Positions 7,427 through 16,465 of a DNA stretch of 64,000 nucleotides are shown here, in pieces (within the stretch, counting starts at the first letter, position 1; each line of letters starts with the position of its first letter). Origin of the DNA: Lachnospiraceae bacterium. Lineage in GTDB: Bacteria; Bacillota; Clostridia; Lachnospirales; Lachnospiraceae. The position numbers were made by a program, and so were the translations under genes. Location of the stretch: contig JAGBCB010000034.1 of NCBI GenBank assembly GCA_017938145.1, positions 1 to 64,000 of the forward strand, given 5' to 3'. The notes below the pieces were generated by a model that worked only from the letters and a program-made list of their open reading frames with translations, did no database searches and was not told the DNA's origin.

Positions 7427-9691
7427 ATGAAACAACCAACAAATGACAAAAACCGTTCTCTTTTATTCCGGCTTGTAACCTCTTACAGCAGTATTTTACT
7501 TTTCGTGCTGATACTTGGTTTATTTTTTATGCTTTCTCTCGGAAGCACCTACCGCAGCGGTTCTTACCGACAAAATACCACACTCTTTTTGAACAGCGTA
7601 AAAGAAACCGACACCTCTCTCCGGCTTTTCAGCACACTTGCCACACAAATCGGTTCTAACGAAACCATTAAAGCTCTGTCTTATTTGGAATCCGACGACA
7701 AAACATACAATTTTTATGCTCTTGGCAAAGAATCCATGGAATATCTGTCCAATCTGATGTCTATGCAGGGAATGCTACCGATTAACAGCTTTTATGTATA
7801 TCTTCCGGAAACGGAGTACTTTCTTTCCCCGTCGCAGTTTGCATCCAAAGAAATGTTTTACTTTCAACGGACAGCTCTTTCCGAAGAATTAACTGCTAAA
7901 CGTGACGCTTTAATATCCTCCTATGACAACGTAATGACCCTGCTTCCTTTTACGGAATATAACAGTACCAACGAACCTGTTTACTTATATAAAATTCCGT
8001 TGTCCGCTACCTTTTCCGAAAGCTTCCACCCGGGAATCGCATGCTTCGAGCTCAATGCAAACGCCCTTTTAGAAAACTTTGCAGAAGTTCTGACCGGCGA
8101 ATCGTCCTGCCTGTATATTACAGACAAAACCGGTGCTCCGCTTATTTCCTTCGGTAGCAGTAATGACTTTTCTACAAAGATAGAATCATTGATAAAGATT
8201 GCAGATAACAGTTCTTCCGAATATCATCATGAAGAATTTGACCATAACGGGAAACAGCACACTATCACCAAAACAACATCAGAATTCAACGGTTGGAATT
8301 ACTACTTAATTCAACCTACCGCATACTTGTTAAATGACCTTTCCGCATACCAGACCACCTATATTATTGCCATTTTGGCTGTGCTTCTTATCTCCTTTTT
8401 AATGATACTGTCCTTATCCAGGGTAAACATAAAACCATACGAACAGATGCACACAAAATTAGAATCTTCTCATCAGGAAAACATCATTCTACAAGAGAAG
8501 AATGAATCTCTGCAGGATACTTTGGCAAAACAGCATCCGTTGGTATACAGTGCATATGTCGCACGAATTATGAAAGGTGCCGTATCCTCCGAAGCAGATA
8601 TCCGTGAAATCTGTGACTTCTTAAAAATAAAAGGTCTTGGGGAACTTAGTTTTGAAGTTTTACTGGTTTCTCTCCGCTTTGATCCGTCCGAGGACTTGAA
8701 CCGTTACCAATTACAGGAATATGAGTCCTTACTTTACCGCAGTTTTTATCATTATTTTGGCAACGATATTTTAATTTATCATCCGGATGTAAACAGCTTT
8801 GCCCTGCTGTTATCTTCCGAAACAAAAACCGAAGACCCTGCCTGCATTGCAAAAATCCGGCAAACCTTTACAGAATTACATAATTATCTTTTGGATGAGC
8901 ACTCTCTTTGGACCTATGCAGGTCTTGGCGATTCCAATACCAAGCTTCCGTATTTCTGGAAATCCTACCAGCAGGCATCTGAAGCAGTTTCTGTCATTAA
9001 AGATGACTGCTTTTTCCAGAGCTTCCGTGAGCTAACAAGAAGCAGCGAATCCTACTACTATCCTTACGAAATGGCCGGACAGCTTACCGCATTTATTAAA
9101 GATGCCAACACACTGCAGATTACTGAAATCTTCAAACTGATTCGGCGTGAAAACATGTCCTACCGTTCCATATCCGCCACCAACCTGCAATGGTTGTTAA
9201 CGGATTTACGTACTACCTTGATTAAATTGCGGCAAACCATTACTAATGAAAATATTCTTCCGGAAGACTTTGATAAAAAACTTACCGAAGAAACCACATT
9301 GGAAGGCATGGAACAGTTAGCCCTTGCCCTCTCCTCCTGCTTTAAGCAGGAAAACACCGGAAACCAGCTGATTTCCACCATCCAAAATTATATCAGCAAA
9401 AATTATCATGACCCGGATTTAAGCCTGAAAAAGATATCCGATGTCTTTTCCATTTCCGAAAGCTATTTCTCCTATTTGTTCAAGGCAGAAACCGGCAGAA
9501 ATTTCTCGGAATATTTGGAGGAAATCCGCATGCAGCAGGCTATGCACCTGTTAAAGGAAACCGACACTCCGCTGTCCGAATTGTATAGCCATTTAGGTTA
9601 CAGTAATGCGAATTCCTTCCGACGTGCATTTAAAAAGGTTTATGGTTCATCACCAAAGGCGTTCCGCCGTACCGGTGACGATACAGAATAA
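7427..9691 (+). CDS. Membrane-anchored AraC-type sensor/regulator
   Basis: This 754-aa one-component regulator has a membrane segment at about 17-37, an extracellular sensing region to about 305 (Cache-like by size and layout), a second membrane segment at about 311-332, a cytoplasmic linker, and a C-terminal AraC double helix-turn-helix from about 645 to 750 (LSLKKISDVFSISESYFSYLFKAETGRNFSEYLEEIRM and LGYSNANSFRRAFKKVYGSSPKAFR). Regulators of this layout (YesN/YtdP-like) typically activate neighbouring LplB/YtcP importers. It is divergent from that importer and upstream of the acetylesterase and GH43 genes, so it probably senses pectic sugars outside the cell and controls both. Confidence 0.9.
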   Translation: MKQPTNDKNRSLLFRLVTSYSSILLFVLILGLFFMLSLGSTYRSGSYRQNTTLFLNSVKETDTSLRLFSTLATQIGSNETIKALSYLESDDKTYNFYALGKESMEYLSNLMSMQGMLPINSFYVYLPETEYFLSPSQFASKEMFYFQRTALSEELTAKRDALISSYDNVMTLLPFTEYNSTNEPVYLYKIPLSATFSESFHPGIACFELNANALLENFAEVLTGESSCLYITDKTGAPLISFGSSNDFSTKIESLIKIADNSSSEYHHEEFDHNGKQHTITKTTSEFNGWNYYLIQPTAYLLNDLSAYQTTYIIAILAVLLISFLMILSLSRVNIKPYEQMHTKLESSHQENIILQEKNESLQDTLAKQHPLVYSAYVARIMKGAVSSEADIREICDFLKIKGLGELSFEVLLVSLRFDPSEDLNRYQLQEYESLLYRSFYHYFGNDILIYHPDVNSFALLLSSETKTEDPACIAKIRQTFTELHNYLLDEHSLWTYAGLGDSNTKLPYFWKSYQQASEAVSVIKDDCFFQSFRELTRSSESYYYPYEMAGQLTAFIKDANTLQITEIFKLIRRENMSYRSISATNLQWLLTDLRTTLIKLRQTITNENILPEDFDKKLTEETTLEGMEQLALALSSCFKQENTGNQLISTIQNYISKNYHDPDLSLKKISDVFSISESYFSYLFKAETGRNFSEYLEEIRMQQAMHLLKETDTPLSELYSHLGYSNANSFRRAFKKVYGSSPKAFRRTGDDTE

Positions 9692-9714
9692 AATTAGTAA
9701 GGAGAATATTGCAA

Positions 9715-10428
9715 ATGTCAAGAATTTATTATGCTGCCGACTCCATTGTGGCGCAAAAAAACATTTTTACCTACCCTGAAACAGGCATCGGTCAGATGCT
9801 TCCCCTTTATTTAAAACGTACCGTACGCATTCAGAATCATGCAGAAAACGGTCGAAGCACCAAAAGCTTTATCGATGAATCCCGGCTGGCAGCCATTTAC
9901 AATGATATCCGCGAGGGAGATTTCCTCTTTATCCAGTTTGGTCACAACGACGAAAAACAAGCCGATCCAAACCGTTATACCGAAGCTTACGGAGATTACC
10001 AGATTAATCTTGAAAAATTCGTAAACGTTGCCAGAAACCGCAAGGCATTTCCTGTATTGATTACTCCGCTCTGCCGCCGTCAATTTGACGAAAACGGTAA
10101 GTTGCAGGATACCCACGGTGAGTATCCTGAGGCCATGCGCCAGGTTGCAAAACGCCTTGAGGTTCCATGTATTGATTTATGCACCTTAAGTTTTGAGGCT
10201 GTACAAAAAGCAGGTGACGAAGCAAGCAAACAATGGTTTATGAACTTTCCTGCAGGCCAATACCCTAATTTTCCTGACGGCAAGGAGGACAACTCCCACC
10301 TTCGTCCGGAAGGAGCTACATATTTTGCAGGAATCATCGCAGCAGAATTAAAAAAACTTGGCGGAATTTATGCGGATTTACTCCTTGAGGCTCCGGATAA
10401 GCCTTTATCTTCCGCTATTGAACCATAA
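9715..10428 (+). CDS. Rhamnogalacturonan acetylesterase-like SGNH hydrolase
   Basis: A cytoplasmic esterase of about 237 aa in the YesT/RhgT SGNH family, which removes acetyl groups from rhamnogalacturonan fragments. The block I nucleophile serine is in AADSIVAQ near the N-terminus (the usual Gly-Asp-Ser is Ala-Asp-Ser here), block III is GHND, and the Asp/His pair is in DNSHLRPEGA. The ATG at 9715 fits AAGGAGA (9699-9705) better than an upstream TTG at 9709. There is no signal peptide, so it acts on imported oligosaccharides. It follows the sensor gene by 23 nt and precedes the GH43 enzyme, suggesting one transcript. Confidence 0.85.
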   Translation: MSRIYYAADSIVAQKNIFTYPETGIGQMLPLYLKRTVRIQNHAENGRSTKSFIDESRLAAIYNDIREGDFLFIQFGHNDEKQADPNRYTEAYGDYQINLEKFVNVARNRKAFPVLITPLCRRQFDENGKLQDTHGEYPEAMRQVAKRLEVPCIDLCTLSFEAVQKAGDEASKQWFMNFPAGQYPNFPDGKEDNSHLRPEGATYFAGIIAAELKKLGGIYADLLLEAPDKPLSSAIEP

Positions 10429-10477
10429 AAAAATATTACTGATGTTTCAGAAAATAGTTTGAAATGAGGCTCATCTT

Positions 10478-12082
10478 ATGAACGAACCTAAACTTTGGTG
10501 CCCTGACCTTGGCAACGGCACCTTTCAAAATCCAATTTTATATGCCGATTATTCCGACCCGGATGTGTGCCGTGTCGGGGATACCTTTTACATGACTGCA
10601 TCCAGTTTTAACTATATTCCCGGTCTTCCGATTCTTGTTTCCAAAGATTTAGTCAACTGGGAGTTAAAAAACTATGCCATCAAAGAGCGTATTCCATATA
10701 CACAGTACGACTCTCCTGCCCACGCCAAAGGCATCTGGGCACCAAGCATCCGCTACCACAACGGAGAATTCTATATTTTTGTCGGTATGCCGGACGAAGG
10801 TATCTTTATGTTAAAAACCAAGGACCCTCTTGGCGAATGGTCAGAACCTTGCCTCGTTCTTCCCGGCAAAGGCTATATCGACCCGTGTCCGCTTTGGGAT
10901 GATGACGGTAATGCCTATGTTATCCACGGCTATGCCAAGAGCCGCATCGGCTTTAAAAGCATTTTGGGAATCTTTCAAATCACTCCTGACGACGAGCATG
11001 CCATCAGCGATGATGTTTTTTTATATGACGGCACTAAAACAAATCCGACAATCGAAGGTCCAAAGGTTTATAAACGTAACGGATACTATTACATTTTTGC
11101 CCCGGCCGGCGGCGTAAAAACCGGATGGCAAACCGTACTGCGTTCTAAAAATCTGTATGGACCGTATGAGGAAAAGGTTGTTATGCATCAGGGAAGCTCC
11201 GATATTAACGGACCTCATCAGGGCGGATTGGTAGATACTCCTTCCGGTGAAGAATGGTTTATTCATTTCCAGGATGCCGGTGTATACGGTCGTATCACCC
11301 ATATGCAGCCTGTCGTCTGGAAAAATGACTGGCCGGTTATCGGTCTTGATGTAGAAGGCATTGACTGCGGTGAACCACAGCATTCCTATCCGGTTCCTGA
11401 CTGCCACTCTGCACCGGTAGAGCCTCTCTATTTAAAAGCGTCCGATGATTTTTCCTCTCCGGAGCTTGGACTTCAGTGGCAGTGGCTTGCCAACAGTAAG
11501 CCGGAGTTTTACTCCCTCACCGAACGTCCGGGAGTATTGCGGCTATACAGCATCAACCCTACAGGAAAACCAAACCCGGTTTTATGGGATTGTGCCAATG
11601 TCCTCACTCAAAAACTGGTTTGTCCTGCTTTTACCGCAGATTTTGACCTGGACATTTCCGGATTACAAAAAAATTGCCGTGCCGGCATTGTAATGATTGG
11701 CGGAGAATATTCTGCTCTGGCCTTTCATAAATCAGCGGATGGATTAACTTTAGAATATTTTGAATCAGAAACCGTAAAAGAAACGGCTCAGGTAAAAGAT
11801 ACAAAGATTAAAGAGTCAAAGATTGAAAAGATAGCTTATTCTACAATTGTAGACGTGTCAATCTCTACTGCTACACTGCGTATTTCTTTTGATAAAAACA
11901 AACTCTGCCGAATGTCCTATCGTCTGGAAGGCGAAACAGAATTCAAAGACATACCATTTACCTCCACCCCGAAGGACCACACCTGGGTTGGAGCCAAAAC
12001 CGGCATCTTTTCTACAAACTTAGAATCATGTGGCAATCATGGTTTTACCGATTTTCTTCGTGTAACGGTTTCTATGAATTAA
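10478..12082 (+). CDS. GH43 family glycosidase (xylosidase/arabinofuranosidase type)
   Basis: The 534-aa enzyme has a five-bladed propeller catalytic domain at about 15-320 and a C-terminal beta-sandwich at about 330-534, the usual two-domain build of GH43 exo-enzymes. Candidate catalytic residues are the base Asp in YSDPDV (about D27), the modulating Asp in YIDPCPLWDDDGN, and the acid Glu in NPTIEGPKVYKRNGYYY. There is no signal peptide, so it acts in the cytoplasm, probably removing arabinose or xylose side chains from imported pectin oligosaccharides. The SD is weak (ATGAGG). It ends 34 nt before a bidirectional terminator. Confidence 0.9.
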   Translation: MNEPKLWCPDLGNGTFQNPILYADYSDPDVCRVGDTFYMTASSFNYIPGLPILVSKDLVNWELKNYAIKERIPYTQYDSPAHAKGIWAPSIRYHNGEFYIFVGMPDEGIFMLKTKDPLGEWSEPCLVLPGKGYIDPCPLWDDDGNAYVIHGYAKSRIGFKSILGIFQITPDDEHAISDDVFLYDGTKTNPTIEGPKVYKRNGYYYIFAPAGGVKTGWQTVLRSKNLYGPYEEKVVMHQGSSDINGPHQGGLVDTPSGEEWFIHFQDAGVYGRITHMQPVVWKNDWPVIGLDVEGIDCGEPQHSYPVPDCHSAPVEPLYLKASDDFSSPELGLQWQWLANSKPEFYSLTERPGVLRLYSINPTGKPNPVLWDCANVLTQKLVCPAFTADFDLDISGLQKNCRAGIVMIGGEYSALAFHKSADGLTLEYFESETVKETAQVKDTKIKESKIEKIAYSTIVDVSISTATLRISFDKNKLCRMSYRLEGETEFKDIPFTSTPKDHTWVGAKTGIFSTNLESCGNHGFTDFLRVTVSMN

Positions 12083-12115
12083 TGCATTCATTCTACCGTA
12101 TTAGAATCAATTACA

Positions 12116-12145
12116 AAAGGCTTCTGAACAAATTCAGAAGCCTTT
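12116..12145. terminator. Bidirectional terminator between GH43 and GH28 genes
   Basis: AAAGGCTTCTGAA (12116-12128) pairs perfectly with TTCAGAAGCCTTT (12133-12145) around CAAA. Both genes converge on it and T-rich DNA follows on the plus strand. Confidence 0.85.
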
Positions 12146-12167
12146 CTCTTTTACAATAATCTGCCAA

Positions 12168-13733
12168 TTATTCTCTTGTAAATTTGTCTACACCGTCCAG
12201 TGTAATTACTTCGCCGTCCTGACCGGTAATGGTAACATTTTTCAGTTCCAACACCTCCAGATTTTTTGCAAGCATGCCGGACTTAGTTGTCTTATCTGCG
12301 CCATCCATCATGGCAGGCACACCTGCTTTTGGATTCTCGGCATAGGTAAAGCTTACGTTTTCAAAGCCAACCTTTTTAATCTTCTGCTCAGGAAGACCAA
12401 ACATATAGGCCGCTGCCGCATGACAATTGGTTGCTTTTATATTACGGAAATTCAGTTCCCCAAGGAACGGTGTTCTGTCATCCACAGGGAAATATTCCTT
12501 GGACTGCACATACTGACTGTGTCCGTCCGGGTCGCAGAAATAGAACGCATTGATAACCACAGGAGTCATAACATGGTCCATTTCAATGTTTTCAAATAAA
12601 ACACCGTCGATAATGGCATCCTTACCACGGCCGCGTCTTGTTTTAATACGGAGTCCCCGGTCGGTATGCAGGAACTTACAATCCTTTACCACAAGATTCT
12701 TTACACCGCCGGCCATTTCACTGCCGATGGTAATGGAGCCGTGACCATCTCTCATACAGCACTGACGGATCATCAGGTTTTCCGATGGCTTTTTGTGCTT
12801 AGCACCCATGTAAATTTTTCCGGATTTAATGGCAATACAGTCATCTCCCAGAGAGAAATATACACCGATAATTTCTACATTTTTACAGGATTCCGGGTCT
12901 AAACCGTCGGTATTTGGTGAATCCTTCGGATTCAGTACCTTTAAATCGATAAACCTTAAATTATCGGAGAAATACGGATGCAGGTTCCAGGATGGACTGT
13001 TCTGGAACTGTACGCCATGTAAAATCACGTTATTACAGTGATTTAAGAACACAAGTCTTGGTCTCCAGGCAATTTTACGGGTCTTTGGATCTGCCCACCA
13101 GGTTTCGTAGGAAGAACATCCGTCAATCACGCCCTGACCGGTAATAATTACATTTTCTACATTAATACCGGTAATAATGCCGGCGAAACAGTCAATCGGG
13201 TTGCCTTCCCAGGTACCCAGGTTATATTCGTCCTGTTCGTCGTAGCTGGTAATAACACCCGGTAAAATAGGGAACTTGGAACGGTCTGTTGTAGCATACA
13301 AGGTTGCCCCCTTGGCAAGCTCCAACACCAGATTACTCTTTAAAAACAAAGTAGTAATACGGTAATTTCCGGCCGGAATATATACTCTTCCGCCCTTTGG
13401 ACATGCATTGATGGCACACTGGATAAATAAGGTGTCGTCTGTTTCGTTATCACCCTTTGCACCAAATTCCTTTACATCTAAAGTAACAAATTCGTTTTCT
13501 GTGCAAACAGTAACCACTTCAGATTCTTTGTCTGCGAATTTTACCTGAACCTTATATGCGGTAGCCGGCTTTAAATCAAATACTGAAACCACATTTTTAT
13601 TGCTGCGCTCTGCCTCTTTGCCGTTTACATATACCACATGCTCTTCCTCGGTACTATAACAGCCACAGTCTTTCAGTTCTAACACAAGGCTTCTGGCAGT
13701 TTTTAAGATGATATCAAATTCTAACTTTTTCAT
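12168..13733 (-). CDS. GH28 polygalacturonase, intracellular
   Basis: This 521-aa enzyme hydrolyses alpha-1,4-galacturonan. Residues about 1-80 look like a fibronectin-type/beta-sandwich module; the right-handed beta-helix starts at LDVKEFGAKGDNETDDT (about 85). All GH28 catalytic motifs are present: NTDG (274-277), GDD (296-298), GHGS (330-333) and RIK (362-364). There is no signal peptide, so it is cytoplasmic and most likely an exo-enzyme releasing galacturonate from imported oligogalacturonides. It is the last gene of the uxaB-uxaA-kdgK-kduI operon, directly feeding the isomerase and reductase steps. SD AGGGGG precedes the ATG. Confidence 0.93.
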   Translation of the reverse strand: MKKLEFDIILKTARSLVLELKDCGCYSTEEEHVVYVNGKEAERSNKNVVSVFDLKPATAYKVQVKFADKESEVVTVCTENEFVTLDVKEFGAKGDNETDDTLFIQCAINACPKGGRVYIPAGNYRITTLFLKSNLVLELAKGATLYATTDRSKFPILPGVITSYDEQDEYNLGTWEGNPIDCFAGIITGINVENVIITGQGVIDGCSSYETWWADPKTRKIAWRPRLVFLNHCNNVILHGVQFQNSPSWNLHPYFSDNLRFIDLKVLNPKDSPNTDGLDPESCKNVEIIGVYFSLGDDCIAIKSGKIYMGAKHKKPSENLMIRQCCMRDGHGSITIGSEMAGGVKNLVVKDCKFLHTDRGLRIKTRRGRGKDAIIDGVLFENIEMDHVMTPVVINAFYFCDPDGHSQYVQSKEYFPVDDRTPFLGELNFRNIKATNCHAAAAYMFGLPEQKIKKVGFENVSFTYAENPKAGVPAMMDGADKTTKSGMLAKNLEVLELKNVTITGQDGEVITLDGVDKFTRE

Positions 13734-13751
13734 TCTTTCGTGCCCCCTGTA

Positions 13752-14366
13752 TTAGTTTCTCTCAAAGCGTTTTTCCAAACGCTTGATGGCATAATATGCA
13801 GCCGGATATTTTTCATCTGCAAATACAGCTAAATCATCCTCATATTTTTCCAATAAGAAAGCCTTGTAAAAGCATGCCTTTGCCAGAGCATAAGCCACTG
13901 TTTCATCCGAATTTACGGAAGCTGCCACATACTGCTCCCAGAGAAGACGCTGTACGGTTCTGTATAACTCATAAATTTCTTCAGAAAAGTATTCCAAAAC
14001 TTCAGCCAGCATGGAAAAAATCACTTTACTGCCGGGATATTTCTTTACTGCCGCCTTACACTGCTCTGTCAAATCAATGTAATTTTCTTTTTTATTACAT
14101 TTGGTTTCATATAAAGTGTACAAAGGCATTACATCCAGAAGCAGTTCTTCCTGATTCACACCGTTTGCGACAAAAAGACCCTCAGCATCTCTTTCCAATG
14201 CTGCAATCCCTTTTGCAGCTTCTATCAAAGCTTCTTTATAAGTTTCCGGCTCAACTGTATATAAAAACGCAAGCGCCGCCTTGGAGGTTTTTGCAGCCTC
14301 TTTAAGCTTATCTAACACTTTATTATCTTTTGTAACTCTGTATTCTTCGATTTTTGCTCGAATCAT
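13752..14366 (-). CDS. Helical protein of unknown function, possible degenerate GH105-like
   Basis: This 204-aa product has no signal peptide and is almost entirely helical. It has a good AGGAGAAT site and lies 18 nt before the GH28 gene in the uronate operon, so it is expressed with it. Two stretches recall six-hairpin barrel unsaturated-uronyl hydrolases (GH105): LLLDVMPLYTLYETKCNKKENY near 75-96 and NSDETVAYALAKACFYKAFLLEKYEDD near 152-178. It is only about half the usual length (about 340-380 aa). It may be a shortened relative or an unrelated helical protein; the function is not known. Confidence 0.5.
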   Translation of the reverse strand: MIRAKIEEYRVTKDNKVLDKLKEAAKTSKAALAFLYTVEPETYKEALIEAAKGIAALERDAEGLFVANGVNQEELLLDVMPLYTLYETKCNKKENYIDLTEQCKAAVKKYPGSKVIFSMLAEVLEYFSEEIYELYRTVQRLLWEQYVAASVNSDETVAYALAKACFYKAFLLEKYEDDLAVFADEKYPAAYYAIKRLEKRFERN

Positions 14367-14402
14367 AACATTCTCCTTTTAATATAATATACGGGAGGAG
14401 CC

Positions 14403-15266
14403 TTAGCGGATGTCCTGCATTGCAACGCCGTCCATATCGTCGAATGCCTGGTTTTCACCAACCATACCCCAGATAAAGGTGTATGCTCTGGTACCGCATC
14501 CGGAGTGGATGGACCAGCTTGGAGAAATAACCGCCTGCTCGTTCTTCATAACAATATGACGTGTTTCGGTTGGCTCGCCCATATAGTGGAATACTAAAGC
14601 GTCATCCTTCATATCGAAGTATAAATAAACTTCCATTCTTCTGTCGTGGGTGTGGCAAGGCATAGTGTTCCAAACACTGCCTTCTTCCAGCTTTGTCATA
14701 CCCATAACCAGCTGGCAGCTTTCTACCTGACCAGGTAAAATGTACTTGCAGATAGTTCTGTGGTTTGCATCAGCCAGGCAACCAAGCTCTACTTTGTTTT
14801 CATCCTTAACAATAACCACGCCTTCTTCCGGTGTTCCTTCCGGCTTAATGAGCACGGTTGGGTAGGACTTGTGGGCAGGTGCGCTGTTCAAATAAAACTT
14901 TGCAGGATTTGCCGCATCAACGCTGGCAAAGGAAATATCCTTGGCACCCATACCGATGTACATGCCTTCCTTATATGCTACGTTGTATTCCTTACCGTCA
15001 ATAGTAATAACGCCGGCACCACCGATGTTAATAACGCCCATTTCTCTTCTTTCTAAGAAGTAATCCGCACGAAGCTCGTCGCCTGCGGTAAGTACTAAGG
15101 TTTCCTTTACAGGCACTGCAGAACCTGTGATGATTCTGTCGATGTGGCTGTAAACTAACTTAATAACGTCTTTCTGGAACAAATCGTCAATTAAAAACTC
15201 CTCACGGAGTCTGTCGGTGGTATAATGCTTTACGTCTCTTGGGGATGCTGCTGTTCTAAGTTCCAT
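14403..15266 (-). CDS. kduI: 5-keto-4-deoxyuronate isomerase
   Basis: KduI interconverts 5-keto-4-deoxyuronate (from unsaturated galacturonides) and 2,5-diketo-3-deoxygluconate in the cytoplasm. The 287-aa length is normal for the family. The N-terminus (MELRTAASPRDVKHYTTDRLREEFLIDDLF) and the cupin zinc site (MPCHTHDRRMEVYLYFD, with His, His and Glu ligands) are clear. The next pathway enzyme, KduD, is encoded at 56141-56941. Its presence shows that lyase-derived unsaturated products are handled as well as free galacturonate. An 81-nt gap with a strong hairpin separates it from the kinase gene upstream. Confidence 0.95.
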   Translation of the reverse strand: MELRTAASPRDVKHYTTDRLREEFLIDDLFQKDVIKLVYSHIDRIITGSAVPVKETLVLTAGDELRADYFLERREMGVINIGGAGVITIDGKEYNVAYKEGMYIGMGAKDISFASVDAANPAKFYLNSAPAHKSYPTVLIKPEGTPEEGVVIVKDENKVELGCLADANHRTICKYILPGQVESCQLVMGMTKLEEGSVWNTMPCHTHDRRMEVYLYFDMKDDALVFHYMGEPTETRHIVMKNEQAVISPSWSIHSGCGTRAYTFIWGMVGENQAFDDMDGVAMQDIR

Positions 15267-15297
15267 AACTATGTACCTCTCTTCTCTTTATTTAACA

Positions 15298-15323
15298 TGA
15301 GCCGTGGGATAAGCCACGGCTCA
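15298..15323 (-). other. 10-bp GC-rich hairpin between kinase gene and kduI
   Basis: TGAGCCGTGG (15298-15307) pairs perfectly with CCACGGCTCA (15314-15323). On the operon strand it is followed by ATGTTAAATA, without a T-tract, so it is more likely an mRNA processing or stabilising element or an attenuating stem than a full terminator. Confidence 0.6.
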
Positions 15324-15347
15324 GGATTTGTTTTATTTAATTACGGG

Positions 15348-16379
15348 CTAGCGCTGTACTCTACCGGAACCGTCGCCGCCAACAAGGCCGTCAACGTCGC
15401 TTCTGGAAACAAGGTTGAAGTCGCCAGGGATGGTGTGCTTTAATGCGGAAGCAGCTACACCAAATTCAAGAGCATCCTTGAAGTTCTTTCCATCAAGGAA
15501 ACCACAGATTGTACCGCCTGCGAAGGAGTCACCGCCACCTACACGGTCAACGATTGGAGAAATTCTGTACTCTCTGGAGTGATAGAATTCCTTAGTATCT
15601 CTGGAGTAGATGCAAGCGGACCAGCCGTTGTCGGAAGCACTGTGGCTTACACGTAAGGAGCTGATAACGTACTCGAAGTTGAACTTTTCAACCATCTGCT
15701 CGAAGATATCCTTGTAGCCTGCAAGCTCTAAGTCACCGCTGGTTACGTCTGTGTTACCAGGCTTGAAGCCAAGAACCTTTTCTGCGTCTTCTTCGTTACC
15801 GATACAAACGTCAACATACTGCATTAAGTTGGTCATAACCTTCTGAGCCTTTTCGGAGGACCATAACTTCTTACGGAAGTTTAAGTCTACGGAAACCTTA
15901 ACACCAGCCTTCTTAGCTGCCTTTAAAGCAACTTCGGTAAGCTCTGCTGCTGCGTCGGAAACTGCAGGAGTGATACCTGTGAAGTGGAACCAGTCAGCAC
16001 CTTCAAAAATCTTATCAAAATCAAAATCTTCTGCTGTAGCAGTAGAAATGGAAGAATGAGCTCTGTCGTAAACTACGTTGGATGCTCTCATAGCTGCACC
16101 TGTCTCTAAGAAGTAGATACCGAGTCTTTCACCGCCGTATGCGATGTTGTCTGTAGCTACGTTCATCTTTCTTAATGCTGCAACTGCACATTCACCGATT
16201 GGGTTCTTTGGAACCTTAGTTACGAATTCTGCATCATGACCATAGTTTGCAAGAGAAACTGCAACGTTAGCTTCGCCACCGCCGTAACATACGTCAAACT
16301 CGTCTGCCTGGATGAACTTTTCGTTGCCAGGTGTGGATAATCTTAACATAATTTCGCCCATTGTTACTACTTTTGCCAT
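15348..16379 (-). CDS. kdgK: 2-keto-3-deoxygluconate kinase (PfkB family)
   Basis: This 343-aa sugar kinase phosphorylates KDG to KDPG, the convergence point of the galacturonate and unsaturated-uronate branches. The N-terminal signature is VVTMGEIMLRLS, the PfkB signature 1 region is CYGGGEANVAVSLANYG, and the catalytic Asp and anion hole are in DRVGGGDSFAGG near residue 290. Genome context (uxaA upstream, kduI downstream) supports KDG as substrate; sequence alone would allow other ketose substrates. Strong SD AAGGAGAT. The C-terminus is Gly/Asp-rich (GLVGGDGSGRVQR), which is unusual and probably flexible. Confidence 0.88.
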   Translation of the reverse strand: MAKVVTMGEIMLRLSTPGNEKFIQADEFDVCYGGGEANVAVSLANYGHDAEFVTKVPKNPIGECAVAALRKMNVATDNIAYGGERLGIYFLETGAAMRASNVVYDRAHSSISTATAEDFDFDKIFEGADWFHFTGITPAVSDAAAELTEVALKAAKKAGVKVSVDLNFRKKLWSSEKAQKVMTNLMQYVDVCIGNEEDAEKVLGFKPGNTDVTSGDLELAGYKDIFEQMVEKFNFEYVISSLRVSHSASDNGWSACIYSRDTKEFYHSREYRISPIVDRVGGGDSFAGGTICGFLDGKNFKDALEFGVAASALKHTIPGDFNLVSRSDVDGLVGGDGSGRVQR

Positions 16380-16407
16380 TGTTTTAATCTCCTTTTTAGT
16401 AAAAAAT

Positions 16408-16419
16408 TTGTTTAAACAA
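16408..16419. promoter_or_regulatory. Palindrome upstream of the KDG kinase gene
   Basis: TTGTTTAAACAA is a perfect 12-bp palindrome 28 nt before the kinase ATG. TGTAAAAT/ATTTTACA arms (16445-16452, 16463-16470) overlap the uxaA stop. Either could be an internal regulatory site of the operon. Confidence 0.35.
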
Positions 16420-16465
16420 GCTATCTCTATTTTACTATAGCTCGTGTAAAATTTCCAGTGTTATT

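Noticed and set aside
13752-14366. Assignment of the 204-aa gene as an active GH105 enzyme
   Set aside because: Half the needed length and no convincing catalytic Asp context; reported only as a possible distant relative.
15299-15322. Strong GC hairpin taken as a full terminator splitting the uronate operon
   Set aside because: No T-tract on the operon strand and no promoter before kduI, so it is listed only as an intra-operon structure.
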